Counted from the stretch's first letter, positions 7,072 through 15,908 are shown. The stretch: 28,464 nucleotides of DNA from a bacterium (GCA_021846685.1 JAJZWL010000009.1:1-28464), one strand, 5' to 3'. Program-made: numbers and translations. The notes: generated from the letters alone by a model not told the origin.

Positions 7072-8276
7072 ATTTTTTTTATTTTTATAATATTTCTTTT
7101 TCCAACTTTTATAATCATATCATTTTTTAATTCTATATTTTTATTGATTTCACTAATCTTTTCTTTATCTATAGAGACTGATCCTGCGAGTATAGACCTT
7201 TTTGCTTCTGATCTAGATGGAATTTGTCCTGTAATATTAGACAATAGATCTATAATTAAGATACTCTCAATGTCTGTTTGTACTTCCATTATATCATTGG
7301 ATAAGTTGAAATTCTTATTTTGGACTGTAACCATAAAATTCTCTTTGGCTTTTAATGCCTCATTTCTTGATGAGTACATAGTAGTTATTTCTTCTGCCAA
7401 GAGTTTTTTTATATCCATTATATTTTTCTTTTTAGCCGTTTTTATTTCTTTTTCAATCTCATTAATATTTTTATCAGAGATTCTTGTTGCCAATTTAAAA
7501 TATTCTATAATATATTCATCTTTTATACTCATAACTTTCCCATAAATATTATTAGGTGTATCAATTATATTAATTACATTTTTCCAGGATGTAGACATTT
7601 TTCTGCCATCGGTTCCTATAAGTAATTTTTTTGTTATTATATTTTGTTTTTTCATATTATAGTAGGATTGTATTTCTCTTCCTGCTAAAAGATTAAAAAG
7701 TTGATCAGAGCCGCCTAATTCTATATCTGCTTTTATAGCAACAGAGTCATATCCTTGCATTATTGGGTATAAAAATTCATTCAATCCTATTGGTTTATTA
7801 TTTATATATCTTTCATGAAAATTTTCTCTTTCAATCATTTGAGCTACTGTAAATTTTTTGGCAATTTCTATTATTTCTAAAAAATCTATCTTAGATAGCC
7901 ATTCTGAATTATATCTAAACTCTACCTTATCTAAATCCAAAATTTTTGATAATTGAGTTTTATAAGTTTTTAAATTCTCATCTATATCATCTTTTGTTAT
8001 ACTAGTTCTTCTTTCTTGTTTATCAGAATTATCTCCTATTCTGGCTGTAAAATCACCTATAATAAGAACTATTGTATGTCCTAAATCTTGAAAATCTTTT
8101 AATCTTTGTATAGTTGAAGCTCTTCCTAAATGGATTTTATTCCCAGTTGGATCTATTCCAAATTTTACTCTTAATTTTTTTCCCTTATTTTTTAATAATT
8201 TAGACACTTCTTCTGAATCGACGATTCTAAAAGTTCCCCTATTTAATATTAAATTTTCACTTGATTCATATTCCAT
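7068..8276 (-). CDS. tyrS: Tyrosine-tRNA ligase
   Basis: This 402-residue class I aminoacyl-tRNA synthetase has the HIGH-type motif HLGR (49-52) in FGIDPTGNKIHLG, the tyrosine-pocket segment QGYDSVAIKADIELGGSDQ (174-192), and the KMSKS-type loop KMSTS (226-230). An S4-like RNA-binding domain closes the protein (IPSRSEAKRSILAG onward). It charges tRNA-Tyr in the cytosol. It heads the run tyrS, 38-residue membrane protein, recG and rsmD. An extended -10 promoter about 120 nt upstream is the best promoter candidate. No T-box-like leader is visible. Confidence 0.95.
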   Translation of the reverse strand: MEYESSENLILNRGTFRIVDSEEVSKLLKNKGKKLRVKFGIDPTGNKIHLGRASTIQRLKDFQDLGHTIVLIIGDFTARIGDNSDKQERRTSITKDDIDENLKTYKTQLSKILDLDKVEFRYNSEWLSKIDFLEIIEIAKKFTVAQMIERENFHERYINNKPIGLNEFLYPIMQGYDSVAIKADIELGGSDQLFNLLAGREIQSYYNMKKQNIITKKLLIGTDGRKMSTSWKNVINIIDTPNNIYGKVMSIKDEYIIEYFKLATRISDKNINEIEKEIKTAKKKNIMDIKKLLAEEITTMYSSRNEALKAKENFMVTVQNKNFNLSNDIMEVQTDIESILIIDLLSNITGQIPSRSEAKRSILAGSVSIDKEKISEINKNIELKNDMIIKVGKRNIIKIKKI

Positions 8277-8394
8277 TTTTAACCTTTTTTTATTTATTCT
8301 TTAGTATTTTTTGTTAATTATAATTTATTTTTTATACTTTGAATATACCTAGTTATTGTGTCTCTCAGATTGTGAATAAAAATTATATTATTAA

Positions 8395-8423
8395 ATTATA
8401 CCACTATATAGGTAGTATTTTAA
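8395..8423 (-). promoter_or_regulatory. Candidate tyrS promoter (extended -10)
   Basis: On the minus strand TTAAAA (8423-8418), a 17-nt spacer ending TGG, and TATAAT (8400-8395) form an extended -10 promoter with a weak -35. It would give a leader of about 110 nt before tyrS. A second TATAAT on the same strand (8322-8317) without a good -35 is an alternative. Confidence 0.45.
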
Positions 8424-8582
8424 CCTTTAACATTATGATAAATTTATAACTATAATTAGAACACTCTACATTTCTCAAATGGGAGATATGTAAGTAGTAA
8501 AATATTGACAAATATTGCTGTCATAGAAGTATTAATGAACTGCTAGAGTATATGTTCAGCTCAAAAATCTATTAAACTAATT

Positions 8583-8605
8583 TTAATCTTGTTGTGATAG
8601 ATTAA
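8583..8605. repeat. 7-nt inverted repeat upstream of the PBP promoter
   Basis: TTAATCT (8583-8589) and AGATTAA (8599-8605) are perfect inverted copies separated by 9 nt. The right arm falls where the -35 box of the PBP promoter would lie, 19 nt before its TATAAT. That is a natural position for an operator, though short AT-rich repeats also arise by chance. Confidence 0.35.
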
Positions 8606-8620
8606 TGTTATTAAAAAATA

Positions 8621-8629
8621 TGTTATAAT
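8621..8629 (+). promoter_or_regulatory. Extended -10 promoter of the PBP gene
   Basis: TGT followed by TATAAT (8624-8629) is a perfect TGn-TATAAT extended -10, which does not need a -35 box; none is visible at 17 nt. The ATG begins 9 nt after the box, so transcription starting about 7 nt downstream would leave a leader of roughly 3 nt. Confidence 0.7.
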
Positions 8630-8638
8630 TTAAGTATC

Positions 8639-11293
8639 ATGAGTTTACTGGATACATTTGATAATAAAAAGAGTGTTAAGGCGTTATCTACGTCTCAAAA
8701 GAAAAATAAAATATTAATTTCAAAGATAATAAAGAATACTCTACTTGTTGTTGCAATAATTATGCTTCTTGGAGCTATAGCAGTAACTGTTTTAATAGTT
8801 AAATATTCTTTTGAATTACCCCCTCCCGGAACACCTTTCACCAAAACATATGCTCAAACCACTACAATATATTCTAGAGGTGGAACTGTTCTATATAGTT
8901 TTCATGGAGCTCAAAACAGAGAATATATTCCTATTTCTCAAATCCCTAAAAATATGCAATGGGCTATTATTGCTGCTGAAGATAAAAATTTTTATCATGA
9001 ACCATTTGGTATATCTTTCAGAGGAATATTAAGAGCACTTTTTTATGATATATTTAAAAGAGGTTCTGGTTCTTTACAAGGAGGCAGTACTATTACCCAA
9101 CAATTAGTGAAAGATACAGTTCTTACTTCTCAGCAAACTATTCAGAGAAAGTTAAAAGAATTAATACTAACAGTTGAAATATCTCAAAAATATACAAAAC
9201 AACAAGTATTAGGAGGATATCTTAATGAAGTCTATTTTGGTGGGAATATTTATGGAATAAAAGTTGCAGCACAGACTTATTTCGGGAAAAATCCAAATCA
9301 GTTAAATATTGCACAATGTGCAATACTTGCAGGTATGGTTCAAGCTCCTTCTGTATATTCTCCATTATTTGGTACAAATCCTAAATTAATGATTCCTAGA
9401 GCTGATTATGTACTAAATCAGATGCTGGCTGATAAATATGAGACAGGTGTGACAGCTAAACAAATAAAGCAGGCTAAAATAGAAGTTGCTCATATGCAAT
9501 ATAATACATATAGTTTAAATCAAAATATTAAGGATCCTTGGTTTGTTTATTATGTTAAAGCTCAACTTGAAAAAAAATATGGAATTAGTGCTGTTGAAAA
9601 TGGAGGGTGGAAAGTATACACATCATTGAGTTGGAAAATTCAACAAATAGCTCAGAATACAGTAGTTAAAGCAGTAAATTATCTCCTTGCAAATAATTTA
9701 AATGCTCATAATGCTGCATTAGTCTCTGTGGATCCTAATAATGGAGAAATTTTAGCTATGGTGGGTTCATATAAATATGGAGTTACTCTGGCTGGTGGTG
9801 CAATGGAAGGTGATTATAATGCTACTTTGGCACCTAGACAGCCAGGATCAAGCATAAAGCCATTTTTATATGCTACTGCATTTCAAAATTTGGGATTTGC
9901 TCCTTCAACTCTTACACAGGATTTACCTATAGATATTAATGGATATGCTCCAACTGATTGGAATAATTTATATCAGGGACCTCAGACTATAAAAGCTGCA
10001 TTAAGAGCGTCTAGAAATATTCCTGCAGTAGAAACTTTATATGATTTAGGTATTAAAAATTTCATTAATGAATTGCATCTTTTTGGGTTTACTGGTTTAT
10101 CCAGTTATTCAAAAGATCTGTCTATAGCTATTGGCTCTGCAGGTGTTCCTCTTTTACAAAATACGGAAGCTTATGCAACACTTGCTAATGGAGGAATTAA
10201 ATATCCTACAGTTTCGATTCTAAAAATAGTAAATCCTGCAGGAAAGGTTATTTATAATTATAATCCAAGTAAATATGGTCAAAGAATTATAAAAAGAAGA
10301 TTTGTCTATTTAGTAGATAGAATAATATCTAAATTCCCTACTTTATATTATTCTCCATCTCCTATTTATAAAGGTTATGCAGGAAGTATTGCTGCAAAAA
10401 CTGGAACTAGCAACTCTGCAAGAGATTTGGTTTTAATGGGATATACTAGCTCATTTGCAACTGGTATGTGGGCTGGAAATGATACAAACACTCCAACATC
10501 GAGTATTTCTTATGGAGAAGATTTGGCCCCTTTCTGGAATGCATATATGCTTAAAGTATTACCTATGTTTCCTAATGTCAAATTTCAAAGGCCACCTGGA
10601 ATTGTAACTGCCACTGTATGTTCTGATAGTGGATTATTGGCTAGTGCTAGTACTCCATGTAATAAAGTATTAGCACATTTTGCAGCTGGACAATTACCTA
10701 AACCTGATAATTCAAATATTACAGAGAAAGTTTGTAAACAAAATCAAAATTTATTAGCAACAAAGAGTCAAATCGCAGCTGGAGATTATGTAAATAAAAC
10801 ATATATACAATTACATTCATCAGCTTCTATATTCCAATCTGCCTTAGATACTTGGGAAAAAGATCAAGGAGGTGTTTATGTATTACCTACTCAATACTGT
10901 AATCAATATTCTGGACCTAATGGTACAATACAAATTAATACTACCTCTCCTACTGCAAATGAAACATATGTTTTAAATAGTGGATCAAATATAAATGTTT
11001 CTGGAGTGGCTATCTCTCCTAATAATATTACAAGTATTACTGTAACCTTAGAAAATTCATCTGGAGCTACAATAGGACAACCACAAACAATAACAAATAA
11101 TCCAAATTTTAATGTTAATTTCTCAGTGCCTAGCACAGCTGGAACATACAGTATAAATATATCAGCAGTAGATTCGAATAATGTCAAAGGGTCTGATACT
11201 GTATCATTTCAAGTACAATCATCTAGTACTACTTCACCTTCACCTTCTCCTTCACCTTCTAATAGTAGTAATTCTTCATCAAGTACTGGGTAA
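8639..11293 (+). CDS. Class A penicillin-binding protein (transglycosylase/transpeptidase)
   Basis: This 884-residue bifunctional cell-wall synthase has a cytoplasmic tail, one transmembrane helix (33-54), a GT51 transglycosylase domain with E114-D115 in AAEDKNFYHE and GGSTITQQLVKD, and a transpeptidase domain. The transpeptidase motifs are S404-S-I-K407, S458-R-N460 and K587-T-G-T-S591, all intact. It polymerises lipid II and cross-links peptidoglycan outside the membrane. After the catalytic part comes an Ig-like beta domain (about 765-860), then a low-complexity Ser/Pro/Thr tail (about 861-884), which suggests a wall-spanning or surface-exposed C-terminus. It is transcribed alone, divergent from tyrS and convergent with pheT. 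It is PBP1a-like. Confidence 0.94.
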   Translation: MSLLDTFDNKKSVKALSTSQKKNKILISKIIKNTLLVVAIIMLLGAIAVTVLIVKYSFELPPPGTPFTKTYAQTTTIYSRGGTVLYSFHGAQNREYIPISQIPKNMQWAIIAAEDKNFYHEPFGISFRGILRALFYDIFKRGSGSLQGGSTITQQLVKDTVLTSQQTIQRKLKELILTVEISQKYTKQQVLGGYLNEVYFGGNIYGIKVAAQTYFGKNPNQLNIAQCAILAGMVQAPSVYSPLFGTNPKLMIPRADYVLNQMLADKYETGVTAKQIKQAKIEVAHMQYNTYSLNQNIKDPWFVYYVKAQLEKKYGISAVENGGWKVYTSLSWKIQQIAQNTVVKAVNYLLANNLNAHNAALVSVDPNNGEILAMVGSYKYGVTLAGGAMEGDYNATLAPRQPGSSIKPFLYATAFQNLGFAPSTLTQDLPIDINGYAPTDWNNLYQGPQTIKAALRASRNIPAVETLYDLGIKNFINELHLFGFTGLSSYSKDLSIAIGSAGVPLLQNTEAYATLANGGIKYPTVSILKIVNPAGKVIYNYNPSKYGQRIIKRRFVYLVDRIISKFPTLYYSPSPIYKGYAGSIAAKTGTSNSARDLVLMGYTSSFATGMWAGNDTNTPTSSISYGEDLAPFWNAYMLKVLPMFPNVKFQRPPGIVTATVCSDSGLLASASTPCNKVLAHFAAGQLPKPDNSNITEKVCKQNQNLLATKSQIAAGDYVNKTYIQLHSSASIFQSALDTWEKDQGGVYVLPTQYCNQYSGPNGTIQINTTSPTANETYVLNSGSNINVSGVAISPNNITSITVTLENSSGATIGQPQTITNNPNFNVNFSVPSTAGTYSINISAVDSNNVKGSDTVSFQVQSSSTTSPSPSPSPSNSSNSSSSTG
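11233..11256 (+). repeat. Hexanucleotide repeat encoding the Ser-Pro tail
   Basis: Four tandem hexamers (TTCACC, TTCACC, TTCTCC, TTCACC) encode the Ser-Pro repeats at the end of the PBP. Such repeats can vary in number between strains. Confidence 0.8.
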
Positions 11294-11331
11294 TAAAGAT
11301 TTTGTAATATAATAAGATGTAATTAATATCT

Positions 11332-13716
11332 TTATCTAAAAATAATATTTTCAAATTTATTTAAAAGATTAGTCTTAATTTCATTTATGCTTTCTTTAAT
11401 CTCTTCTGTTATAAAAGTTTTTTCAAAATTTTCAAATATTAATCTTACAGTAAGACTTGTTTGATTTTCATTTAAGGGTTTTCCCTTATATATATCTATT
11501 ATTCTGATCTCTTTTAAATAGTTATTTTTTATTGATTTTATAATTTCTTCAGCTGTATATTCTTCACTATAAGTAATATTGATATCTTCTATTACAATAG
11601 GATATTTAGAAATAGATTTATGTAAAAAACTTTTCTTTATGTATTTTTTTAATATTTCTACATTAATTTCTGTAACTGTTAGATTTCCTGCAATATTAAA
11701 ATTTTCTCTTACTGTTGGATGTATATTATTTATCTCTCCTATTAGCTCTTTATGTAAATAAATTTTAGCGGATTGATTATAAATGGCATATTTATTTTCT
11801 GATCCTTTTATATATTCAAATTCTTCATCTATATTTAAATAAGTTTTAATATCATTAAGGTATTTTTTGATCACAAAGAATGTTTCTATTTTTTTATTTT
11901 TAGAATAAGCAGATATACAAAGTTTTAATTCTTCTAAAGGTAATTCTGTATCACTTTTATTGTAAGTATTAGCTATTTCAAATAAACTAAAAGTATCTTC
12001 ATTTCTAATATTTTTTTCTACTGTAGAAAGCATTGATGGCAATAGTATATTTCTCAAATGGGTATACTCTTCAGAGTATGGATTTATTATTTTTATTAAA
12101 CTACTATCATGGATTAAAGTCCTTTTTAGTAAATTCTCATTAATAAAAGAGTAAGTTTTTATTTCCCAAGATGATTCTGATACTAAAATCTTTTTTATTT
12201 CTCTTTCTATTTCGTAAGATATATTTCTGATTATCGGAGTAGTTTCTAATACAGGATTTTTCAAAGGTATTTTTTGATATCCATAAATTCTTCCTATTTC
12301 TTCTATTATATCAACACTTTCTTTTATATCCCTTCTCTCTTTCGGTATAAGTATTGTTATTATATTATTTTTTATTTCTGATTTGAAATTAAGTTTATGA
12401 AGTATATTTATAACCTCTTTAGGAGCTATTTTAATACCTAAAACTTTCTCTATTTTACTAAATTCAAAATTAATGTTATCTGTAGATTCTTGATTTTTAG
12501 ATATAATATCTACAATTTTACTATACTGTTTACCTTTGGTAAGATTAAATATAAGTTCTAATGCATATAACATACCTTCATATGCAAAATTTTGAGGTAA
12601 TCCCTTTTCGTATCTTAAAGAAGCTTCTGACCTTAAATTTATTGATTTTGAACTTTTTCTTATCATTACAGGATCAAATGTTGCAGATTCAATCAATATA
12701 TTTTTTGTATTTGCATCTATTTCTGAATATTTTCCTCCCATAATACCAGCTATACCTAAAGCCTTCTCTTTATTAGCAATAACATAATTATTTTTTGTAA
12801 GTTTTCTTTCTTTAGAATCTAGAGTTGTTATAGTCTCTTTTTCTTTAGATTTCCTTACTAATATTGTAGTATTTTCTCCACCTATTTTATCTAAATCAAA
12901 TATATGTAATGGTTGACCTATTTCTGCAAGAACAAGATTACTTATATCTACTATATTATTTATACTTTTAAGCCCAATTTTTTTTAATTTTTGTTTTATC
13001 CATAATGGAGAGTCATCAACTATAATGTCTTTTACAATTACTCCTATGTATCGAGTACAAAAATCTTTATCTAATATATCAATATTTATTGATTTTTGTA
13101 ATTTAGATTGATCTTGTAATCCTTTTAATTTTAAATTATTAAATTTAGAATTATTTATCGCACTAAATTCTCTAGCAATTCCTCTATGAGAAAATAGATC
13201 AGGTCTGTTTGAAATTATTTTATTATCAATATCTATAATTACATCATAAAAAAACTTATCTAAACTTTCTCCTACATATTTTTTATATTCATTTCCTAAA
13301 TCCATTATCCCAGAATGATCTTCTCCTAATAATAATTCATCTTCTGCACATAACATTCCTTCTGATTGCACTCCTCTTAATGGAGTACTCTTAATAGTTG
13401 TTCCATTTGGTAATATACCTCCATGTTCAATTACTGGACATACCATTCCTATATATATATTATTAGCACCGGTAACTATTTGTACTGTTTTATTCTTGGA
13501 TAATCTGACTTCTGTAATTTTTAATTTATCAGCATTAGGGTGTTTTATAATTTTTATGATCTCCCCTACTTTTATATCTTTAAGGTTAGTTCCATATTCT
13601 TTGATATAATCAATATCAACACATTGTTCTGCAAAAGATTCTAATAATTTATACAGACTATCAGAATCTTCTGGTATTTTAGTATACTCTCTTATCCAAG
13701 ATGTTGATATTTTCAT
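11332..13716 (-). CDS. pheT: Phenylalanine-tRNA ligase beta subunit
   Basis: This 794-residue subunit of the alpha2-beta2 PheRS has all expected parts. An N-terminal EMAP-II-like tRNA-binding domain (about 40-150) contains HPNADKL. The B3/B4 editing domain (about 210-380) contains EIGQPLHIFDLDKI and GIAGIMGG. A B5 domain (about 410-480) is followed by the catalytic-like core with LRNILLPSML, and an FDX-ACB anticodon-binding domain (about 700-794) ends the chain. It overlaps pheS by 4 nt (ATGA, 13716-13713), which suits equimolar production of the two subunits. It is the last gene of the infC-rpmI-rplT-pheS-pheT operon and ends 38 nt from the convergent PBP gene. Confidence 0.96.
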   Translation of the reverse strand: MKISTSWIREYTKIPEDSDSLYKLLESFAEQCVDIDYIKEYGTNLKDIKVGEIIKIIKHPNADKLKITEVRLSKNKTVQIVTGANNIYIGMVCPVIEHGGILPNGTTIKSTPLRGVQSEGMLCAEDELLLGEDHSGIMDLGNEYKKYVGESLDKFFYDVIIDIDNKIISNRPDLFSHRGIAREFSAINNSKFNNLKLKGLQDQSKLQKSINIDILDKDFCTRYIGVIVKDIIVDDSPLWIKQKLKKIGLKSINNIVDISNLVLAEIGQPLHIFDLDKIGGENTTILVRKSKEKETITTLDSKERKLTKNNYVIANKEKALGIAGIMGGKYSEIDANTKNILIESATFDPVMIRKSSKSINLRSEASLRYEKGLPQNFAYEGMLYALELIFNLTKGKQYSKIVDIISKNQESTDNINFEFSKIEKVLGIKIAPKEVINILHKLNFKSEIKNNIITILIPKERRDIKESVDIIEEIGRIYGYQKIPLKNPVLETTPIIRNISYEIEREIKKILVSESSWEIKTYSFINENLLKRTLIHDSSLIKIINPYSEEYTHLRNILLPSMLSTVEKNIRNEDTFSLFEIANTYNKSDTELPLEELKLCISAYSKNKKIETFFVIKKYLNDIKTYLNIDEEFEYIKGSENKYAIYNQSAKIYLHKELIGEINNIHPTVRENFNIAGNLTVTEINVEILKKYIKKSFLHKSISKYPIVIEDINITYSEEYTAEEIIKSIKNNYLKEIRIIDIYKGKPLNENQTSLTVRLIFENFEKTFITEEIKESINEIKTNLLNKFENIIFR

Positions 13717-14765
13717 ATTTTTCTAAATTGAGATAAAAATTTAAGATCATTTTCATAAAATAATCTAAGATCATCAATCATATTTTTTACCATAAATAAT
13801 CTTTCAGGACCTCCACCAAATGCAAATCCTTGATATACATTAGGATCTATATTAACATTTCTTAAAACTTGTGGATGAACCATTCCAGCTCCTAGTAATT
13901 CTATCCAACCTTTATTAGAACATACTTTACATCCCTTTCCTAAACAAACCATACATGTTGCATCGATTTCAAAACTAGGCTCTGTATATGGAAAAAATGA
14001 ATGTCGTAATCGTAATTCTATATCAGAATTATCAAATATATTTCTTAACGCAGTAGTTAGTATACTCTTAAGATCAGAAATATTAGTGGTTTTATCTATT
14101 ATTAATCCTTCATATTGATAAAACATAAATGTATGTCTTTGATCTTGATTTTCATTCCTATATACTTTTCCTGGTGCAATTATTCTAATTGGGGGTTTTT
14201 CATTAAGCATAGTTCTAATTTGTACAGAAGATGTATGAGTTCTAGGTAAAATGTGATTCTCTTCTATATAAAAAGTATCTTGCATATCTCTGGCAGGATG
14301 ATTAATGTCTAAATTCAATGATTGAAAACAAAACCAATCAGTTTCTATCTCTGGACCAGAAACAACTGAAAATCCAAAATACTGAAAAGTTTCTACTAAT
14401 ATATCAATCATTTGTGTTACTGGGTGGAGAGAACCTATATTAGTTTCAAATTTATTTAAAGATATATCAATGTTTCTACTGATCTCTTCTTCTATTTGTA
14501 TATTCTTGAGTATTGCTTCTTTATCTGAGATCTGACTTTGTATATTAGATTTTATTTTATTGGAATATTCCCCTATTGTTTTTTTCTCTTCATTATTTCT
14601 AATATATTTAATATTAGATAATATTTTAGAAATATCTGAATCCTTTCCAAAATATTTTGAACGGAGTTGTTTTAGACGATCTAGATTATTACATGATTGT
14701 ATTTTATCTAAAGCCTCATTTTCTATATTTGAAAGATTCTTTGCTAATAATTTAATATCAGTCAT
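13713..14765 (-). CDS. pheS: Phenylalanine-tRNA ligase alpha subunit
   Basis: This 350-residue class II synthetase subunit has an N-terminal coiled coil (about 1-100) that contacts tRNA-Phe. Motif 2 lies around KVYRNENQDQRHTFMFYQYE, and motif 3 is FGGGPERL with the ATP-binding arginine R322. Four cysteines, C271-x2-C274-x4-C279-x2-C282, form a likely zinc knuckle, an insertion found in many bacterial PheS proteins. The usual motif 3 reads FGMGxERL, so GGGPER is a slight variant. The gene starts 1 nt after rplT ends and overlaps pheT by 4 nt. It works with pheT to charge tRNA-Phe. Confidence 0.96.
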   Translation of the reverse strand: MTDIKLLAKNLSNIENEALDKIQSCNNLDRLKQLRSKYFGKDSDISKILSNIKYIRNNEEKKTIGEYSNKIKSNIQSQISDKEAILKNIQIEEEISRNIDISLNKFETNIGSLHPVTQMIDILVETFQYFGFSVVSGPEIETDWFCFQSLNLDINHPARDMQDTFYIEENHILPRTHTSSVQIRTMLNEKPPIRIIAPGKVYRNENQDQRHTFMFYQYEGLIIDKTTNISDLKSILTTALRNIFDNSDIELRLRHSFFPYTEPSFEIDATCMVCLGKGCKVCSNKGWIELLGAGMVHPQVLRNVNIDPNVYQGFAFGGGPERLFMVKNMIDDLRLFYENDLKFLSQFRKI

Positions 14766-14766
14766 T

Positions 14767-15114
14767 TTATTTTGATTTTATTTCTGCAATTATTTTATCA
14801 AAGGTACTTTTATCTTCAGTTGCAAAATAAGCCATTACTTTTCTATTTAGAAGTATATTATTCTCTTTTTGTAAATGTTGAAGAGCAGAATAAGATATAC
14901 CACTTTCTTGCAAAGCTGCTCCTATTCTTGTTATCCATAGTGTTTTTATAATATTTTTCTTCTTTTTTCTTCCTGCATATGCATATTGTCCTGCATGAAG
15001 AATAGCTTCTTTAGAAACCTTTACAAGATTTCCTTTGGTCATTCTATAACCTTTTGTTAATTTATGAATCTTTTTATGTTTTTGATGTTTTGTAAATCCT
15101 TTTTTAATTCTCAT
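14767..15114 (-). CDS. rplT: 50S ribosomal protein bL20
   Basis: This 115-residue protein has the expected basic N-terminal helix with GYRMTKGNLVKVSKEAILHAGQYAYAGR in place of the usual KGYRGRRSRLYRxAKE... segment, then LWITRIGAA and SYSALQHLQ. bL20 is an early assembly protein of the 50S subunit, and in some bacteria it represses the rpmI-rplT mRNA. It lies 5 nt after rpmI and 1 nt before pheS. The length is typical. No dedicated promoter is visible. Confidence 0.95.
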   Translation of the reverse strand: MRIKKGFTKHQKHKKIHKLTKGYRMTKGNLVKVSKEAILHAGQYAYAGRKKKKNIIKTLWITRIGAALQESGISYSALQHLQKENNILLNRKVMAYFATEDKSTFDKIIAEIKSK

Positions 15115-15119
15115 AATAT

Positions 15120-15305
15120 TTATAAATCATTTTTAAATTTTTTAGCTGCATTATTATCTAATTTTTTTATTCCTTTAACTTTATTTCTACTGTTACTACT
15201 TCTTTTAGCCATAAAATGAGAAACACCTTTAATTTTATGCAATACTTTATTATTTTTTGTCTTTCTAAATCTTTTTACTAAAATTTTTTTTGTCTTTGTT
15301 TTCAT
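15120..15305 (-). CDS. rpmI: 50S ribosomal protein bL35
   Basis: This 61-residue highly basic protein begins MKTKTKKILVKRFRKTKNNK, matching the bL35 pattern K-T-K-x-A-x-K-R-F-x-x-T. Together with its place between infC and rplT (the universal infC-rpmI-rplT order), this makes the call secure. It starts 4 nt after infC ends. Similarity in the second half is weaker than usual. Confidence 0.93.
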   Translation of the reverse strand: MKTKTKKILVKRFRKTKNNKVLHKIKGVSHFMAKRSSNSRNKVKGIKKLDNNAAKKFKNDL

Positions 15306-15309
15306 ATTC

Positions 15310-15825
15310 TTAAATTGGTTGAAATAGTGCTATTATTGTTCTCCCTTCTCTTTTAGGAGTAGACTCTACCTTTGAGATATCAGCTAACTCTAGTAGTATT
15401 CTATTCATTAATAGATCTGCATTCTCAAAGTTACTTCTTCCTGTCATTCTTATAACAATTTTTACTTTATGCTTGTCTTCTATAAAGGACTTTATTCTTT
15501 TTAATTTATTATTATAATCACCTATTCCTATAAATGGCTTAAATCTAATCTCCTTTGTCTCTTTGTTCCTATTTTTTTTATTTTGCTCTCTTTCCTTTTT
15601 GCTCTGTTCATATTTATATTTTGAATATGACATTATTTTACAAACTGGAGGATTAGCATTTGGAGATATTTCCACTATATCTAATTCTTGTGATTTTGCT
15701 ATTGATAAAGCTTCTGCTTTTGATAATATTCCTAAAAATTTACCTTCCGAATCTATAACTCGAAGCTTATCTGCCCTTATATAGTCATTATATCTTATTA
15801 AATTGTTTCTGTTATTATTTGTTAT
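15310..15825 (-). CDS. infC: Translation initiation factor IF-3, probable AUA start
   Basis: The full protein is 171 residues, the normal IF-3 length. The N-terminal domain reads NDYIRADKLRVIDSEGKFLG, then VEISPNANPPVCKIMSYSKY, the linker, and a C-terminal domain ending ISKVESTPKREGRTIIALF. IF-3 removes wrong initiator complexes from the 30S subunit. The first in-frame ATG, GTG or TTG is a GTG at 15675, which would delete most of the N-terminal domain. Upstream there is a perfect AGGAGG (15837-15832), 6 nt before an in-frame ATA (15825-15823) that matches where IF-3 should begin. E. coli infC uses AUU and represses itself through IF-3 discrimination against that codon; AUA here would fit the same autoregulation. 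It has its own promoter. Confidence 0.92.
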   Translation of the reverse strand: MTNNNRNNLIRYNDYIRADKLRVIDSEGKFLGILSKAEALSIAKSQELDIVEISPNANPPVCKIMSYSKYKYEQSKKEREQNKKNRNKETKEIRFKPFIGIGDYNNKLKRIKSFIEDKHKVKIVIRMTGRSNFENADLLMNRILLELADISKVESTPKREGRTIIALFQPI

Positions 15826-15831
15826 AGATAT

Positions 15832-15837
15832 CCTCCT
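15832..15837 (-). promoter_or_regulatory. Consensus Shine-Dalgarno site of infC
   Basis: AGGAGG lies 6 nt upstream of the ATA codon. It is the only full-consensus Shine-Dalgarno site I found before a gene in this window, where most starts have none. Its placement decides the infC start. Confidence 0.85.
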
Positions 15838-15870
15838 TATAGATTATTAATAAAGTTATGCAATAATGTG

Positions 15871-15899
15871 ATCATATCAAAGATTTCAACCTTTGTAAA
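15871..15899 (-). promoter_or_regulatory. Sigma70-type promoter of the infC operon
   Basis: On the minus strand TTTACA (15899-15894), a 17-nt spacer and TATGAT (15876-15871) make a good promoter. Initiation near 15864 gives a leader of about 39 nt that contains the AGGAGG site. It separates infC-rpmI-rplT-pheS-pheT from the upstream unknown genes. Confidence 0.7.
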
Positions 15900-15908
15900 G
15901 TGTAAATA

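Larger units (their letters stand above)
8277..8638. other. Divergent intergenic region between tyrS and the PBP gene
   Basis: These 362 nt separate two divergent genes and are the longest gene-free stretch of the window. They hold a tyrS promoter candidate (8395-8423, minus), the extended -10 of the PBP gene (8621-8629, plus) and a 7-nt inverted repeat just upstream of it (8583-8605). A lone TTGACA at about 8514 on the + strand has no well-placed -10. I see no tRNA, riboswitch or open gene in the rest. Confidence 0.5.

Noticed and set aside
7144..7545. 133-codon hydrophobic + strand open frame
   Set aside because: It is antisense to tyrS. The apparent hydrophobicity comes from the complement of Lys/Glu/Asn codons.
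8277..8400. T-box riboswitch in the tyrS leader
   Set aside because: No T-box core or specifier-loop arrangement is visible and the leader is too short.
8514..8545. TTGACA upstream of the PBP gene as a second promoter
   Set aside because: The nearest -10-like sequence (TATTAA) has a 19-nt spacer and poor match.
11294..11334. Bidirectional terminator between the PBP gene and pheT (TAAAGAT ... ATCTTTA, also AAGAT ... ATCTT)
   Set aside because: The stems are short, AT-only or nearly so, with long loops and no clean T-run. Stability would be too low to call a terminator.
15310..15675. infC starting at GTG 15675 (121 residues)
   Set aside because: It would remove most of the conserved N-terminal domain, which is encoded intact upstream and preceded by AGGAGG.
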